From NCBI RefSeq assembly GCF_000698125.1, contig NZ_BAXA01000011.1:79359-143358 (forward strand): a stretch of 64,000 bases of DNA, in the 5' to 3' direction. The DNA comes from Geomicrobium sp. JCM 19038. GTDB lineage: Bacteria; Bacillota; Bacilli; Bacillales; Marinococcaceae. Below the pieces are notes generated by a model, which did not search any database, was not told the origin of the DNA, and saw nothing but the letters and a program-made list of their open reading frames with translations. Made by a program: the position numbers and the translations under genes. Shown piece after piece: positions 36,996-47,296 of this stretch. How positions within the stretch are numbered: position 1 is the first letter of the stretch; every line of letters starts with the position of its first letter.

Positions 36996-38715
36996 ATGAG
37001 AAAATTAATTACGTATTTAAAGCCCTATACATTAATTATCGCTTTAGCGCTATTCATGATGGCTATAGAATTGACGGTTGAGCTTGCTCAGCCGTTGCTT
37101 ATTGCCCGAATGATTGATGAAGATCGTCGTTGGAGAACTTAGCGTTGTCTTGCGATTAGGGTTGTTCATGGTCGCTTTATCGTTCGTGTCACTTGTTGCA
37201 GGAGTACTGAATTCCTTTTTAGCCGCACATGTTAGTCAACAAGTCGGTTGGCAACTGCGACAAGATCTCTTTACGAAGATTCAACGATTTTCTCTACATA
37301 ATGTCACTCGTTTCAACAATGCGAAATTAACGACAAGGTTAACGAATGACGTCATTCAAATTCAGAATACGCTACTTATGTCAATGCGCATTATGGCCAG
37401 AGCGCCGGCTTTAGTTGTCGGTGGTGTCATCATGGCTCTTGTTGTGAATTGGCGCATTGCGATCATCTTACTTATTACCGTTCCACTACTCTTCGTTTTA
37501 CTACTTTGGCTATTTATCGCTGCCAGTTCACGTTTCCGTAAAGTCCAGCATCACTTAGATGAATTAAATACAATCGTCCATGAAAACATTCAAGCCATCC
37601 GTTTAATTAGAGCCTATGTGAAAGAACGCTCAGAACAAAAGCGCTTTATTCAAGGAGCAAGCAAGTTACGTGATCAGACAATTTCTGCCTTTCGCTACGT
37701 TGAGGTGACGATGCCAATCATTCTTTTATTAATGAATGTGAGCATCTTGGCAATTCTTTGGTTTGGTCAAGCGTATATTCAGACAGGTCAAGCAACGACA
37801 GGTGAAATTGTCGCCATCATTAACTATAGTACTCGTACAGCGATGGCTTTAGGAATTTTCTCGATGATTATTATGAACTTATCGAGAACAAAAGCGTCGA
37901 GTGCACGTCTGTTTGAAGTGATGGAATCTCCAGTTGATGATTTAGAGGGCAATGTCCATCAAGGACAAACTACGAAACTAAGTGGAAAGCTTGAATTTAG
38001 GAATGTGAGTTTCACCTACGATCCTAATCAGCCCCGTGTTTTAAAAAATTTATCGTTTACGATTAAGCCTGGTGAAAAGGTCGCTATACTCGGTGCAACA
38101 GGTTCAGGTAAAACGACGTTAATGCAGCTCGTCTCAAGGCTTTATGAACCGAATGAAGGAAGTATACTGTACGACGATCAGCCAGGTTCAACCTATGCAA
38201 CTTCTTCAATCCGAGCTCAAGTCGGTTACGTTGCACAACATGTGCATTTATTTTCTGGGCAGTTAAAAGAAGTTGTTGCCTTTGGCAAACAAAATGCGAC
38301 TGAATCTGAGATCATAGATGCTTTAGAGCGGGCTCAGCTATCTGAAACGATTGAAAAGCTGCCAAAGGGAATAAAAACTAGAATTGGTCAAAAGGGGATC
38401 AACTTATCAGGAGGACAGAAACAACGACTCACAATTGCTCGGGCGTTGCTTTCGGATCCAGCGATTTTGCTGTTAGATGATAGTACGAGTGCATTGGATA
38501 TGAAAACGGAGCATGCTTTCTTGCGTGCACTTGAAGATTTACGGTGTACGACATTACTCGTAACACAAAAGGTCGCAACGACGAAGAAAATGGATCGAAT
38601 TATGTTGTTAGACGATGGTGAATTAATCGCCACAGGTACTCACAAAGAATTGTTAAAATCGAGTACGTTGTACCGAGAGATTACGAAGTCGCAACAAGAT
38701 GGTGATCGTCTATGA
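36996..38715 (+). CDS. Heterodimeric ABC exporter, subunit A (YfiB-like; one frame break)
   Basis: About 573 residues from ATG 36996 (MRKLITYLKPY; GGGGGA upstream). Six membrane helices, then a nucleotide-binding domain with GATGSGKTT, LSGGQKQR and ILLLDDSTSALD. Walker B ends in Asp (DD) rather than the catalytic DE, so this half carries the degenerate site of a heterodimeric exporter. The frame shifts near 37121, between IARMIDE and IVVGELSVVL. The stop overlaps the partner's start by four bases. B. subtilis YfiBC-like multidrug or lipid export is the likely role. Confidence 0.85.
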
Positions 38716-40538
38716 AAACGCAATTAAAAGCACCATTTCAGCATGATGTTTCTCATTTAGAAGACATGCTAAAAAAACATTCTGCTGCGGATCAACCGAA
38801 AGGAAAGAAGCCAAAAAACATCAATCAGACGTTATGGCAACTTTGGAAAACAATGCGCAAAGAACGACTTAAGCTCGTTATCGTGTTTTTACTCGTTGCA
38901 ATGAGTGCACTACTTGCGTTAGCGGGACCATTTATCGTAGGAATGAGCATTGATCGTTTCATCGCGACCGGGGAAGTTAATGGATTCGTATGGATGCTTG
39001 GGTTGTTACTAATCGTCTATCTGTTTCATTCACTCACCGTATGGCTTCAACAATTTGTCATGATTGGCATTTCACAACGAACCGTTTATCGGTTGCGCTC
39101 TCAACTATTTGACCATCTATTGCAGTTGCCGATTCGATTTTTTGATCGCTCTGAACAAGGCGATCTCATGAGTCGAGTGAACAATGACATCGAGAACGTT
39201 AGCAATACGTTGAACTCATCGGTAATTCAAGTGTTTACGAGTGTGATTACACTTATTGGAATAGTCATTGTCATGCTTTACTTAAGTCCAATTTTAACGC
39301 TCGTTGCCATGCTAGTCGTTCCGATGATGTTCTTTGGTATTCGATGGATTACGAAACGAACGCGAGTGTTATTTAAAGAACAACAGTCTCATCTTGGCGA
39401 GCTGAATGGTTATAGTGAAGAGGCGATTTCCGCTCATTCAATTACGAAAATGTTCTCACAAGAAGATCAAATGATTGAGCGGTTTCAAGAGAAAAATGCA
39501 ACACTTAGGGAAACTGGATTTTGGGCGCAAGTGTATTCAGGTTGATTCCTAAGTTTATGAATGCGTTAAACAGCTTTAGTTTTGCGATTATCGCCTTAGC
39601 AGGTGGTGTGTTAGCTGTTAATGGCCTCGTCACTGTTGGTGTAATTGTTATTTTTGTAGAATATTCAAGGCAGTTTACACGTCCATTAAACGATCTTGCA
39701 AACCAATTTAACCTTGTATTGTCAGCGATTGCAGGAGCTGAGCGGGTATTTAGTGTGCTTGAAGAAGAGAAGGAACAAACAGACGAAAAGGATGCAAAAG
39801 TCATCGATTGGGAAGTCCAAGGAAATGTTCAATTTCAAAATGTATCGTTTTCTTATGATACAACGCCGACTATTCAAGATGTTACGTACCATGTAAATGC
39901 AGGGCAAACGGTGGCTCTTGTCGGTAAGACGGGAGCAGGGAAAACGACGATGATGAATTTGTTGACCCGATTTTATGAACTTGATGAAGGAGATCCTTCT
40001 TGATGGCATTTCCATTTCGACACTAACGAGAGACAGTTTACGAGAGAATATGGCAGTCGTTTTACAAGATCCATTTTTATTTCATGAGACGGTATTGGAA
40101 AATGTTCGCTACAGTGTACCAGAAGCAACAAGGGATGAGGTCATTGAGGCATGCAAATTAGCCAATGCCCATCCGTTTATCCGTGAGTTGTCTCAAGGAT
40201 ATGACACGATGCTTGAAGATGGAAAAGGAATTAGCCAAGGCCAAAAACAATTGCTGTCCATCGCGAGAGCAATATTACGTAACCCTAAGTTATTGTTGCT
40301 TGATGAAGCCACAAGCAGTATTGATTCAGTAACAGAAATGCATTTGCAACGGGCATTGGATACGTTGATGGAAGGAAGAACGAGCTTTGTTATTGCCCAT
40401 CGACTCAACACTGTCAAAAATGCTGACCAATTGTTCATCTTTGATGACGGTACAATTGTTGAGCATGGAAGTCATGAAGAACTGATTGATCAACGTGGGG
40501 TGTATTATGAACTTCACACAGCCCAACAGTTTGATTGA
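38712..40538 (+). CDS. Heterodimeric ABC exporter, subunit B (YfiC-like; two frame breaks)
   Basis: About 610 residues. A cytosolic N-terminal tail (KKHSAADQPKGKKPKN) precedes six membrane helices and a nucleotide-binding domain with GKTGAGKTT and a canonical LLLLDEATSSID. The signature is degenerate (ISQGQKQL for LSGGQ), complementing the consensus signature of the partner half. Breaks near 39542 (TT for TTT, restoring WAQVYSGLIPKFMNAL) and near 39991 (restoring YELDEGEILLDGIS) split the gene. It forms an operon with the upstream subunit and probably the kinase gene that follows. Confidence 0.85.
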
Positions 40539-40554
40539 AGGGGAGATCTCGGTG

Positions 40555-41511
40555 ATGAAGACTGTGATTGCAATTGATGGTGGCGGGACAAATACGATTG
40601 CGGTGCTCGTGCACGAGCAAAGGGTTGTTGCTTACACGAAAGTCGGGGGAACAAATCTTGCGAGCGTTGATACAAACAAAATCCAAGCGTTATTAAAGCA
40701 AGCGATGAACAACCTAGAAACACAGGCGGAACGAGCATTTTCAAGTGTTTCCGTCGTATTTGCCGGAATGTCTGGTGGTGGAAGGGCGACTGAACAGCTG
40801 CGCGTGAAACGATCATTACAACCATACGTAAGGGCAAATGCCAAAATCATCGTCGATAGCGATGTATTATCAGCATTGTATAGCGGAACATTCGGCGAAC
40901 GAGGGGTCGTATCCATTGCTGGAACAGGTGCTGTCGTTTACGGGCTCAATGCTCGTGGCGAGTATGCGCGAGTGGGTGGATGGGGTTATTTGTTTGAAGA
41001 TGCAGGCAGTGGGTTTGAACTTGGGCGTCAAGCAATTCTTCGAAGCATGCACAATGACGATCAAAATCGTACGCGTACTCGTCTCGATCAAGCAGTGCTT
41101 CAGCATTACGATGTGAAAAATATGCAAGCATTGATTCCTATCATTTATGAGAATGGTAAAGAACGGGAGCGAATTGCTTCATTTAGCCCAGTGTTATCAC
41201 AATTAGCAAGTGCAGGCGACCTTGAAGCTAGTGAGATCATTTCATACGCTCGTGTGAAACAAGTTGATGCAATTAAACAGGTGAAATCACAGTTGTTCCA
41301 ACAAGACGAGACGTGTGTTGTTGTCCTTGCAGGTAGTGTTTATCAAGAGCTGCATTTATGGAAACCATTCTTCGAAAAAAGCCTTGATTTAGTAAAAGTT
41401 ACTCGCCCGAAGTACCAACCTATTGCTGGTGCAATTGTTGCTTGTGATCTTGCTATGCAGCAAATGCGTACAAAAGAAGCGTATGAAAAGTTGTTTGAAA
41501 TGTTGCCATAA
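40555..41511 (+). CDS. BadF/BadG/N-acetylglucosamine-kinase-like ATPase
   Basis: 318 residues. ASKHA-fold motifs: phosphate-1 AIDGGGTNTIAVLV, VVFAGMSGGG, IIVDSDVLSALYSG, SIAGTGAVVYG, GGWGYLFEDAGSGFELG and adenosine motif VVLAGSVYQE. These match the BadF/NagK-like sugar kinase family that phosphorylates N-acetylglucosamine or muropeptide sugars. The ATG at 40555 is preceded by GAAGGGGAGA. It sits 16 bases after the exporter gene, so co-transcription is likely. Confidence 0.82.
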   Translation: MKTVIAIDGGGTNTIAVLVHEQRVVAYTKVGGTNLASVDTNKIQALLKQAMNNLETQAERAFSSVSVVFAGMSGGGRATEQLRVKRSLQPYVRANAKIIVDSDVLSALYSGTFGERGVVSIAGTGAVVYGLNARGEYARVGGWGYLFEDAGSGFELGRQAILRSMHNDDQNRTRTRLDQAVLQHYDVKNMQALIPIIYENGKERERIASFSPVLSQLASAGDLEASEIISYARVKQVDAIKQVKSQLFQQDETCVVVLAGSVYQELHLWKPFFEKSLDLVKVTRPKYQPIAGAIVACDLAMQQMRTKEAYEKLFEMLP

Positions 41512-41689
41512 GACGTTTCCGTTCTATCACTAATGAAGTAGTGTTACACTTGCACCAAAGCAGTTCGTGGATTCGTTTTGATGAAATACCATTCCCGGGG
41601 AATAATTCTTTTGTACTGTTTCTTAACGTTTAGTTAAAAATCGATGTGAAAGTTAGCAATCGTGATGGAGAGTTCTGGAGGGTGTTATT

Positions 41690-42397
41690 GTGTTACAGCC
41701 TATGAAAGGTAAATTGGAGCGAGCGATATTTGTAGAACGTCCAAACCGATTTATAATTATGGCGAGACGTTCAAATGGGGAACACGTACGTGTACATCTT
41801 CCTGATCCCGGTAGGCTTCAAGGAATTTTAGAACCAGGTAGAGAGCTTTTTTTGCGTTTTCATGACAATCCAAACCGCAAAACGAACTGGTCGGCCGTTT
41901 TAGCGGAGCGAGAAGATCAACGTGGCTTTGTCGCGCTTGAGACGACAAACGCGAATGCCCTTGCAAAGCTTGCTATCGAAAATCATAGGATCCCATCACT
42001 TGAGCCGTGGTCGATTGTTCGTCAAGAATATACGTATGGCGACTCAAGATGGGATTTTCTTTTAGAAAACGGAAAAGAACAAGCTTTGTTAGAAGTCAAA
42101 AGTGTTACGTATGGTATTGACGGAACGGGTTACTTTCCCGACGCAGTGACAAAGCGGGGCACAAAGCATGTTCAAGAGTTGCATCGAATTGCCAAGTCAA
42201 CAAACTATAAAAGTATTGTATTATTCATTGCTCAACGAGACGATCTTTCGTGTATTCGACCTGCTGAACACATTGATTCCCAATTTGCTAAAGCGTTGAC
42301 TGAAGCACACGAAAATGTAACAATCATTGGTTTGAAAACGAGACCAACAATAGATGGATATGAGGTTCTTGATGAACTACCAGTTTTATTTTCATAA
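41690..42397 (+). CDS. sfsA: DNA/RNA nuclease SfsA
   Basis: 235 residues from GTG 41690 (GGAGGGTG upstream). SfsA landmarks: RPNRFIIMARRSNGEHVRVHLPDPGRL (OB-like N-terminus), WDFLLENGKEQALLEVKSVTY with the PD-(D/E)xK-like catalytic D...E.K, FPDAVTKRGTKHVQEL and the C-terminal LKTRPTIDGYEVL. Described as a sugar fermentation stimulation protein and more recently as a nuclease. The 178 bases upstream hold only a promoter-like AT-rich stretch. Confidence 0.9.
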   Translation: MLQPMKGKLERAIFVERPNRFIIMARRSNGEHVRVHLPDPGRLQGILEPGRELFLRFHDNPNRKTNWSAVLAEREDQRGFVALETTNANALAKLAIENHRIPSLEPWSIVRQEYTYGDSRWDFLLENGKEQALLEVKSVTYGIDGTGYFPDAVTKRGTKHVQELHRIAKSTNYKSIVLFIAQRDDLSCIRPAEHIDSQFAKALTEAHENVTIIGLKTRPTIDGYEVLDELPVLFS

Positions 42398-42417
42398 GAA
42401 GGAAGTGAAGAAGACAA

Positions 42418-42953
42418 ATGACATTAGAGCAATGGTTTGAAAAGGGAATGTCAATCGAGCAATACGTAAGTGAAATGGAGAAAAATAAAGAACATCTACA
42501 TTATATTTACGAGCAGTTTCAGCTGCCAAAGGGTAAAGGTCAGCTTGAGCGTAATCTTAGAGCAATTATCTTAACTGAAGATTGGTGCGGAGATGCGATG
42601 GTAAACGTGCCGATTCTTATGCATATTGCAGAGCATCACAACATCGAAGTACGTGTGTTATTGCGTGATGAGACTTGGAGTTAATGGATCAATACTTAAC
42701 GAACGGTACAGCTCGCTCGATTCCGATCTTTATCTTTATCGATGATGAAGGACATGAAGTTGCCAAGTGGGGACCAAGAGCACCAGAAGTACAAGAGCGC
42801 GTCAGTGATCTTATGAGCAAATTACCAGAGAAAACAGCTCCAAACTATGATGAAGAATTCAAAAAAGCAATCAAGTCAATGACGACGATGTATCGAGAAG
42901 ACGAGCAAATTTGGTCAGACGTCTATCATAGCATTCAGTCAACATTGCGATAA
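42418..42953 (+). CDS. Thioredoxin-fold protein (one frame break)
   Basis: About 178 residues. IILTEDWCGDAMVNVPIL holds a WCGD motif, a single-Cys variant of the thioredoxin WCxxC, and IPIFIFIDDEGHEVAKWGPR holds the cis-Pro strand. The break near 42675 (TT for TTT) is repaired to DETLELMDQYLTNG. This is the Bacillus thioredoxin-family group with CxD active sites, of unknown redox role. Its position before the bacillithiol genes is suggestive, but they are on the other strand. Confidence 0.75.
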
Positions 42954-42954
42954 A

Positions 42955-42984
42955 AAACAGAGCGAATTATACTTCCTCGCTCTG
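42955..42984 (-). terminator. Terminator at the end of bshB2
   Basis: CAGAGCGA / TCGCTCTG stem; on the minus strand it is followed by TTTTTT. It overlaps the last codons of bshB2. Confidence 0.65.
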
Positions 42985-43641
42985 CTTGTAAGTCCAAAAT
43001 GTTTCGTAACGAATCCATGCTTCAGGGTCAGTTGCACCTTCTTTGAGTTTTTGTTTCGTAATAGCGTCAACTTCGAGCGCTTGCGATCGGTGCGCGCGAA
43101 TGGCTTCTTTCTTCATCTCTAGATATGGAGAGATGTCGAAGACTACGTCAGGTTCACCGATATGTTGCTCAGCATCCGCCGTAATGGCTTTTGTTAGAAG
43201 TGTTGGTCTTTTAGAATGATCCATCATTTTGATTGCTTCGACGACAGCTTCGCCGGTTGCATCATGGTCGGGGTGAATACTAAGGCCGGGATAGAACGTA
43301 ATTATCGTTGTTGGTTGATGTTCTTCAATGACGTTAAGCAAGTGGTTAGCCACTGTACTCGTTAGTTCAAATTCTAACGTTTTGTCACGATAGCCAAGGT
43401 GAATAAATTGATCAACGCCCATGATACTTAAGGCATCTTCCAGTTCTTTTTTTCGGATGTGTGGCAACGTCTCACGATTGGCAATCGGGGGCATTCCGAA
43501 GTTCCTGCCCATTTCACCGAGTGTTAAAGAGACTGCGCTAACATACGCGTCTTTTGTACGTTTATAGTGTTGAACCGTTCCGGCAGCTGAAAAAGTTTCA
43601 TCATCAGGGTGCGGAAAAATTAGCATTACGTGTTCTGTCAT
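42967..43641 (-). CDS. bshB2: Bacillithiol biosynthesis deacetylase BshB2 (YojG)
   Basis: 224 residues of the PIG-L/LmbE zinc deacetylase fold: IFPHPDDETFSAAGT (metal HPDDE motif), SLTLGEMGRNFGMPP and GLSIHPDHDATGEAV (second His). It removes the acetyl group from GlcNAc-malate in bacillithiol synthesis, or acts on bacillithiol conjugates. It lies 15 bases downstream of yojF, the same order as yojFG in B. subtilis. Confidence 0.88.
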   Translation of the reverse strand: MTEHVMLIFPHPDDETFSAAGTVQHYKRTKDAYVSAVSLTLGEMGRNFGMPPIANRETLPHIRKKELEDALSIMGVDQFIHLGYRDKTLEFELTSTVANHLLNVIEEHQPTTIITFYPGLSIHPDHDATGEAVVEAIKMMDHSKRPTLLTKAITADAEQHIGEPDVVFDISPYLEMKKEAIRAHRSQALEVDAITKQKLKEGATDPEAWIRYETFWTYKQSEEV

Positions 43642-43656
43642 CGTTTTTTCACGTCC

Positions 43657-43997
43657 TTACTCAAATGGTGTTGTGCTAAGTTGTAAAGCGATTTGCATTT
43701 TGCCATCATCGTCAAATCCATACATTAAAAGTGCTTCAGTAAAAGTATAATCACTGTGCGTCAAGCCATCCGCATAAAGCCATCCATCGCTCGTTTTTAA
43801 GCCGACGCGAAATGGAGAATCTCCAGTTACTTTCCCTTCAATTAACTTTGCTTTTGCATTTCGAACAAAGCCAGAAGCTGCTTTACCATACGATATGCAG
43901 CATAAGCGCCGTTCGTCATTTCAAAATGTACGTAGATTTCATGATTAAAGTACTGTGATAAGTTTTCTTGAAGTTCGTCTTTGTTTATCTCAATCAT
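43657..43997 (-). CDS. yojF: YojF-like DUF1806 protein (one frame break)
   Basis: About 113 residues, starting MIEINKDELQENLSQYFNHE. Read straight, the frame closes after 47 residues; inserting one T near 43890 gives YRYGKAASGFVRNAKAKLIE, then SPFRVGLKTSDGWLYADGLTHSD and MYGFDDDGKMQIALQLSTTPFE. This is the DUF1806 protein YojF, which in Bacillus always precedes the bacillithiol deacetylase YojG/BshB2. Biochemical role unknown. Short frame fragments hide it from simple gene calling. Confidence 0.78.
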
Positions 43998-44109
43998 CGT
44001 CTCATCCTTTCTCTTAATTTAGTGTAGCGTCTTTCTCTCTTTATGGAAAAGAATTTGCATAGGTCTGACGTCTATTTCATATAGTGTACCCAAGCCAAAC
44101 GGAACGTAG

Positions 44110-45036
44110 GTGAAGATGGTTGTAAGACCTGCACGTTTACAAGCGAATGATACGGTTGGTATTGTCAGCTTAGGAAGTCCACTCGATCCGAATATTATAA
44201 ATGAACGTATTCTCTATTTAGAAAGTCTTGGCTTTAATGTTCTTGTTGGAGAAAGTGTTTTTCGTTATACTGGTTTTTTATCTGGCAGTGATGAAGAACG
44301 TGCGAATGACTTCATGCGTATGATTGTTAATGAGCAAGTAAAGTGGATTTTGCCAGTTCGAGGTGGCGTCGGGGTAGCGGGGATCTTGCGGTACTTAGAT
44401 TGGGATTTGATTCGTCAGAACCCTAAAATCGTAACGGGCTATAGCGACATTAGCGTACTGCTTAACGCGCTTTATCAGTTTGCCGACTTAGAAACGCTTC
44501 ACTCCCTTATGTTAATTGATTTTAAATTGTCGACACCGGCGTTTAATTTCAATCAATTGTTCCGAGCAATTTCAAACACTCAAGTGCCCTACACAATTGA
44601 AAACCCTAGACGTATGCTTCGGTATTCGATTGTTCCTGGTGTTGCTGAAGGGGAAATTGTTGGAGGGAATCTTACGTCGATCATTGGTACGCTTGCTACA
44701 CCCTATGAAATTGATACAGCTGGAAAGTTATTCTTTATTGAAGAAGTGAATGAACCAGTCCATCGTGTATATCGACAATTGCTTCACTTAGAGGAAGCTG
44801 GGAAGTTCGACGATTGCGCTGGTGTGTTAATCGGACGATGTACGAACTGTCAAACATCATACGGCGTGAATTATGAACAGTTATTAGAAGAATTCTTCTC
44901 ATCAATTGGAAAACCGACGCTTGCGAATATCGCCTCAGGACATGGGCAATATAAGACGACAATTCCAATAGGTGCAGAAGCGATTATGGACAGCGAGAAC
45001 GATGTTATTGAAACGATAAATCCAGTCGTTATCTAG
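44110..45036 (+). CDS. S66 LD-carboxypeptidase/MccF-like peptidase
   Basis: About 308 residues. S66 features: DTVGIVSLGSPLD, PVRGGVGVAGILRYLDW, nucleophile Ser in VTGYSDISVLLNAL, Glu in VAEGEIVGGNLTSIIGT and FIEEVNE, and His in NIASGHGQYK. Members trim murein tetrapeptides (LdcA) or inactivate microcin C (MccF). Cytosolic, without a signal. Start is GTG 44110 or ATG 44116; the ribosome site GGAACG/AGGTGA does not clearly decide. Confidence 0.85.
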   Translation: MKMVVRPARLQANDTVGIVSLGSPLDPNIINERILYLESLGFNVLVGESVFRYTGFLSGSDEERANDFMRMIVNEQVKWILPVRGGVGVAGILRYLDWDLIRQNPKIVTGYSDISVLLNALYQFADLETLHSLMLIDFKLSTPAFNFNQLFRAISNTQVPYTIENPRRMLRYSIVPGVAEGEIVGGNLTSIIGTLATPYEIDTAGKLFFIEEVNEPVHRVYRQLLHLEEAGKFDDCAGVLIGRCTNCQTSYGVNYEQLLEEFFSSIGKPTLANIASGHGQYKTTIPIGAEAIMDSENDVIETINPVVI

Positions 45037-45067
45037 TTTTTGGCACAAAATCTTTTTATACACCCTC

Positions 45068-45263
45068 TTGCTATTAAGATTTTACCGTGCTATACTCAGT
45101 TTGTCGAAAGTGATTGAATGTACGGTGTATTATTTTTTTCGGCCTCTGCTATACAGTTTAGGACGCAAAAAGGTTCACCATCTTTTCAATTATTTTACAC
45201 TAATTTTTTTGTTCAAGAAGGAACGTACCTTTTTGAACCGCCTATTCAAAGGAGGCCACAAGC
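45068..45263 (+). promoter_or_regulatory. csp promoter and structured 5' leader
   Basis: -35 TTGCTA (45068-45073) and -10 TATACT (45091-45096) with 17 bases between give an approximately 160-base leader. CAAAAAGGT (45166-45174) can pair with ACCTTTTTG (45227-45235), whereas GGTTCA (45172-45177) can pair with the overlapping TGAACC (45234-45239). GGCCTC (45141-45146) can pair with GAGGCC at the ribosome site (45252-45257). Long switching leaders are known for csp mRNAs. Confidence 0.5.
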
Positions 45264-45461
45264 ATGACTGGTAAAGTAAAATGGTTTAACGCTGAAAAAG
45301 GTTTCGGTTTTATCGAGCGTGAAGACGGAGACGACGTATTCGTACACTTCTCTGCGATCCAAGCAGAAGGTTTCAAGACTCTTGAAGAAGGTCAAGACGT
45401 TGAATTTGAAATCGTTGAAGGCGACCGCGGACCACAAGCTGCTAACGTAGTAGGTCTTTAA
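45264..45461 (+). CDS. Cold-shock protein (CspA family)
   Basis: 65 residues with both RNA-binding motifs, KGFGFIER and VFVHFSAI, and the N-terminal [15 protein letters not shown]. It is a single OB-fold RNA chaperone that melts mRNA structure. A strong AAAGGAGG precedes the ATG. It lies upstream of the cold-shock helicase CshA. Codon use is biased towards a few preferred codons, as in highly expressed genes. Confidence 0.95.
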   Translation: MTGKVKWFNAEKGFGFIEREDGDDVFVHFSAIQAEGFKTLEEGQDVEFEIVEGDRGPQAANVVGL

Positions 45462-45485
45462 GAAGAGCTGAATACTCAGGAATAG

Positions 45486-45520
45486 AGGGGTATATTCCAT
45501 ATGGAATATACTCCTTTCTA
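45486..45520 (+). terminator. Hairpin after csp
   Basis: GTATATTCCATATGGAATATAC is a perfect palindrome at 45490-45511, flanked by GGGG/CTCC pairing and followed by TTTCTATT. Probable terminator. Confidence 0.6.
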
Positions 45521-45667
45521 TTGTGCAAAAGTGAGCTAGACTTAGGTTTAGTGGAATTATCGTGATTAGGTTCGTTCCGTTTTTGGGATTGGAAGTCTTC
45601 GAGCGCTTTTGCATCATACATTCCTTAGAAGAAATAGAGAAAAGAGATGTAAAGGAGCATTTTTTGA

Positions 45668-47167
45668 ATGAAGTTTAATGAGTTAGATTTACCTCTCGAG
45701 TTACTCGAGAGCATTGAAAAAATGGGTTTCGAAGAAGCGACCCCAATCCAAGAACAAGTATTACCAGTAGCACGTGAAGGTCATGATGTTATTGGTCAAG
45801 CACAAACAGGTACAGGAAAAACAACGGCATTCGGTCTTCCAATGTTAGAGAAGATTGACATGGATAACCCGAACGTCCAAGCGCTCGTTTTAGCACCAAC
45901 TCGCGAATTAGCAGTACAAGTTGCTGATGAATTGACACGTTTAGGACGTAACAAAAAGGTTAAAACCGTTGCAGTTTACGGTGGAGCTGACATCAGTCGC
46001 CAAATTCGTGAATTAAAATCACGCCCACAAATTGTCGTAGCGACGCCTGGACGTTACATGGACCATACACGTCGTCGTACAATTCGTCCTGCTTCAATTG
46101 AGACAGTTGTCCTGGATGAGGCGGATGAAATGCTTAGCATGGGATTCGTCGAAGACATTGAAGCGATTCTTGAAGAGGTTCCAGATGAGCGTCAAACGTT
46201 GCTATTCTCAGCGACAATGCCAACTCGTCTTAAGAAAGTCTCTGATCGCTTTATGAAGGATCCTAAAACGGTTTCGGTTAAAGCGAAGACGTTAACGGTT
46301 GATAACATCGAGCAATTTGCGGTAAAAGTACCAGAAAAGCACAAATTACTTGCTCTTACTCGTATTATTGAGCTTGAAGATCCAGAGCTTGCGATCATTT
46401 TCGGGCGTACAAAGCGTCGTGTTGATGAATTATCAGAAGCTCTTGAGCATCAAGGCTATGCAGCTGCGGGAATCCACGGTGACTTAAAGCAAGCGCAGCG
46501 TACGAACGTTTTGCGTCGCTTTAAGCAAGGATCAGTGAAATTCCTCGTTGCAACAGACGTTGCAGCTCGTGGAATTGACGTATCAGGTGTTAGTCACGTC
46601 TTTAACTTTGATATTCCTCAAGAATCCGAAAGCTATGTTCACCGAATTGGACGAACAGGACGTGCAGGTCAATCTGGTAAAGCATACACATTTGCAGCAC
46701 CGATTGAGATGGATCATTTAAGTATGATCGAGCGTGAAACAAAAGGGAAAATCAAAACGATTGATCTTCCTTCGAAAGAAGAAGCAAGCGATGTACGTCA
46801 ATCTCGTTTAGCTGATGAGCTTGTAAAAGTAATTCAGAGCAACGGGCAAGCGAATTTCGAAGCAACTGCTGAGAAATTACTACAATCGTATGATGCAAAA
46901 GACGTTGTAGCTGCGGCGCTTGCATCAATTCAAAACGACACGAAAGAACCAATGAAGACATTAACTGGTGAACGTCCTGTCGTTAACAAAAAGCGCTCAA
47001 AAGCACCAAGTTCTAATAAGAATAAAAAAGGCGGACGCCGTTTCTACGAAGATCGTGACGGTAGAAACCGTAATCGTCGTCGCTCTAGCGGTGGTGGCGG
47101 TGGAGGAAGTCGTGGACCACAATCGTCTGGTGGAAGACGCCAAGATCGTCGACGTCAACCTCGTTAA
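45668..47167 (+). CDS. cshA: DEAD-box RNA helicase CshA
   Basis: 499 residues. Helicase motifs in order: Q motif FEEATPIQEQ, AQTGTGKT, PTRELA, TPGR, VLDEADEM, SATMP, then IIFGRTKRR, ATDVAARGIDV and YVHRIGRTGRAG. The C-terminal 60 residues are a basic RGG/Gly/Arg-rich tail (RRRSSGGGGGGSRG). CshA unwinds RNA in the degradosome and in ribosome assembly, especially in the cold. It follows a csp gene, with a 206-base gap that may hold its own promoter. Confidence 0.94.
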   Translation: MKFNELDLPLELLESIEKMGFEEATPIQEQVLPVAREGHDVIGQAQTGTGKTTAFGLPMLEKIDMDNPNVQALVLAPTRELAVQVADELTRLGRNKKVKTVAVYGGADISRQIRELKSRPQIVVATPGRYMDHTRRRTIRPASIETVVLDEADEMLSMGFVEDIEAILEEVPDERQTLLFSATMPTRLKKVSDRFMKDPKTVSVKAKTLTVDNIEQFAVKVPEKHKLLALTRIIELEDPELAIIFGRTKRRVDELSEALEHQGYAAAGIHGDLKQAQRTNVLRRFKQGSVKFLVATDVAARGIDVSGVSHVFNFDIPQESESYVHRIGRTGRAGQSGKAYTFAAPIEMDHLSMIERETKGKIKTIDLPSKEEASDVRQSRLADELVKVIQSNGQANFEATAEKLLQSYDAKDVVAAALASIQNDTKEPMKTLTGERPVVNKKRSKAPSSNKNKKGGRRFYEDRDGRNRNRRRSSGGGGGGSRGPQSSGGRRQDRRRQPR

Positions 47168-47180
47168 TAATGAGTTAAGA

Positions 47181-47212
47181 AACGCTTGCTATCCTAGCAA
47201 GCGTTTTTTTGT
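47181..47212 (+). terminator. Terminator of cshA
   Basis: ACGCTTGCTA / TAGCAAGCGT stem followed by seven T. Confidence 0.9.
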
Positions 47213-47296
47213 TTTGCTTTTCGACACAAAAGCAGAGCAGGAAAGTGTAGGCGTTTGTCGAATTCGTTATTGAAGAGCATACGAGGGGGATTAAGT

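Noticed and set aside
41591..41605. ATTCCCGGGGAAT as an operator before sfsA
   Set aside because: It is an imperfect short palindrome with no promoter element placed around it that I can support.
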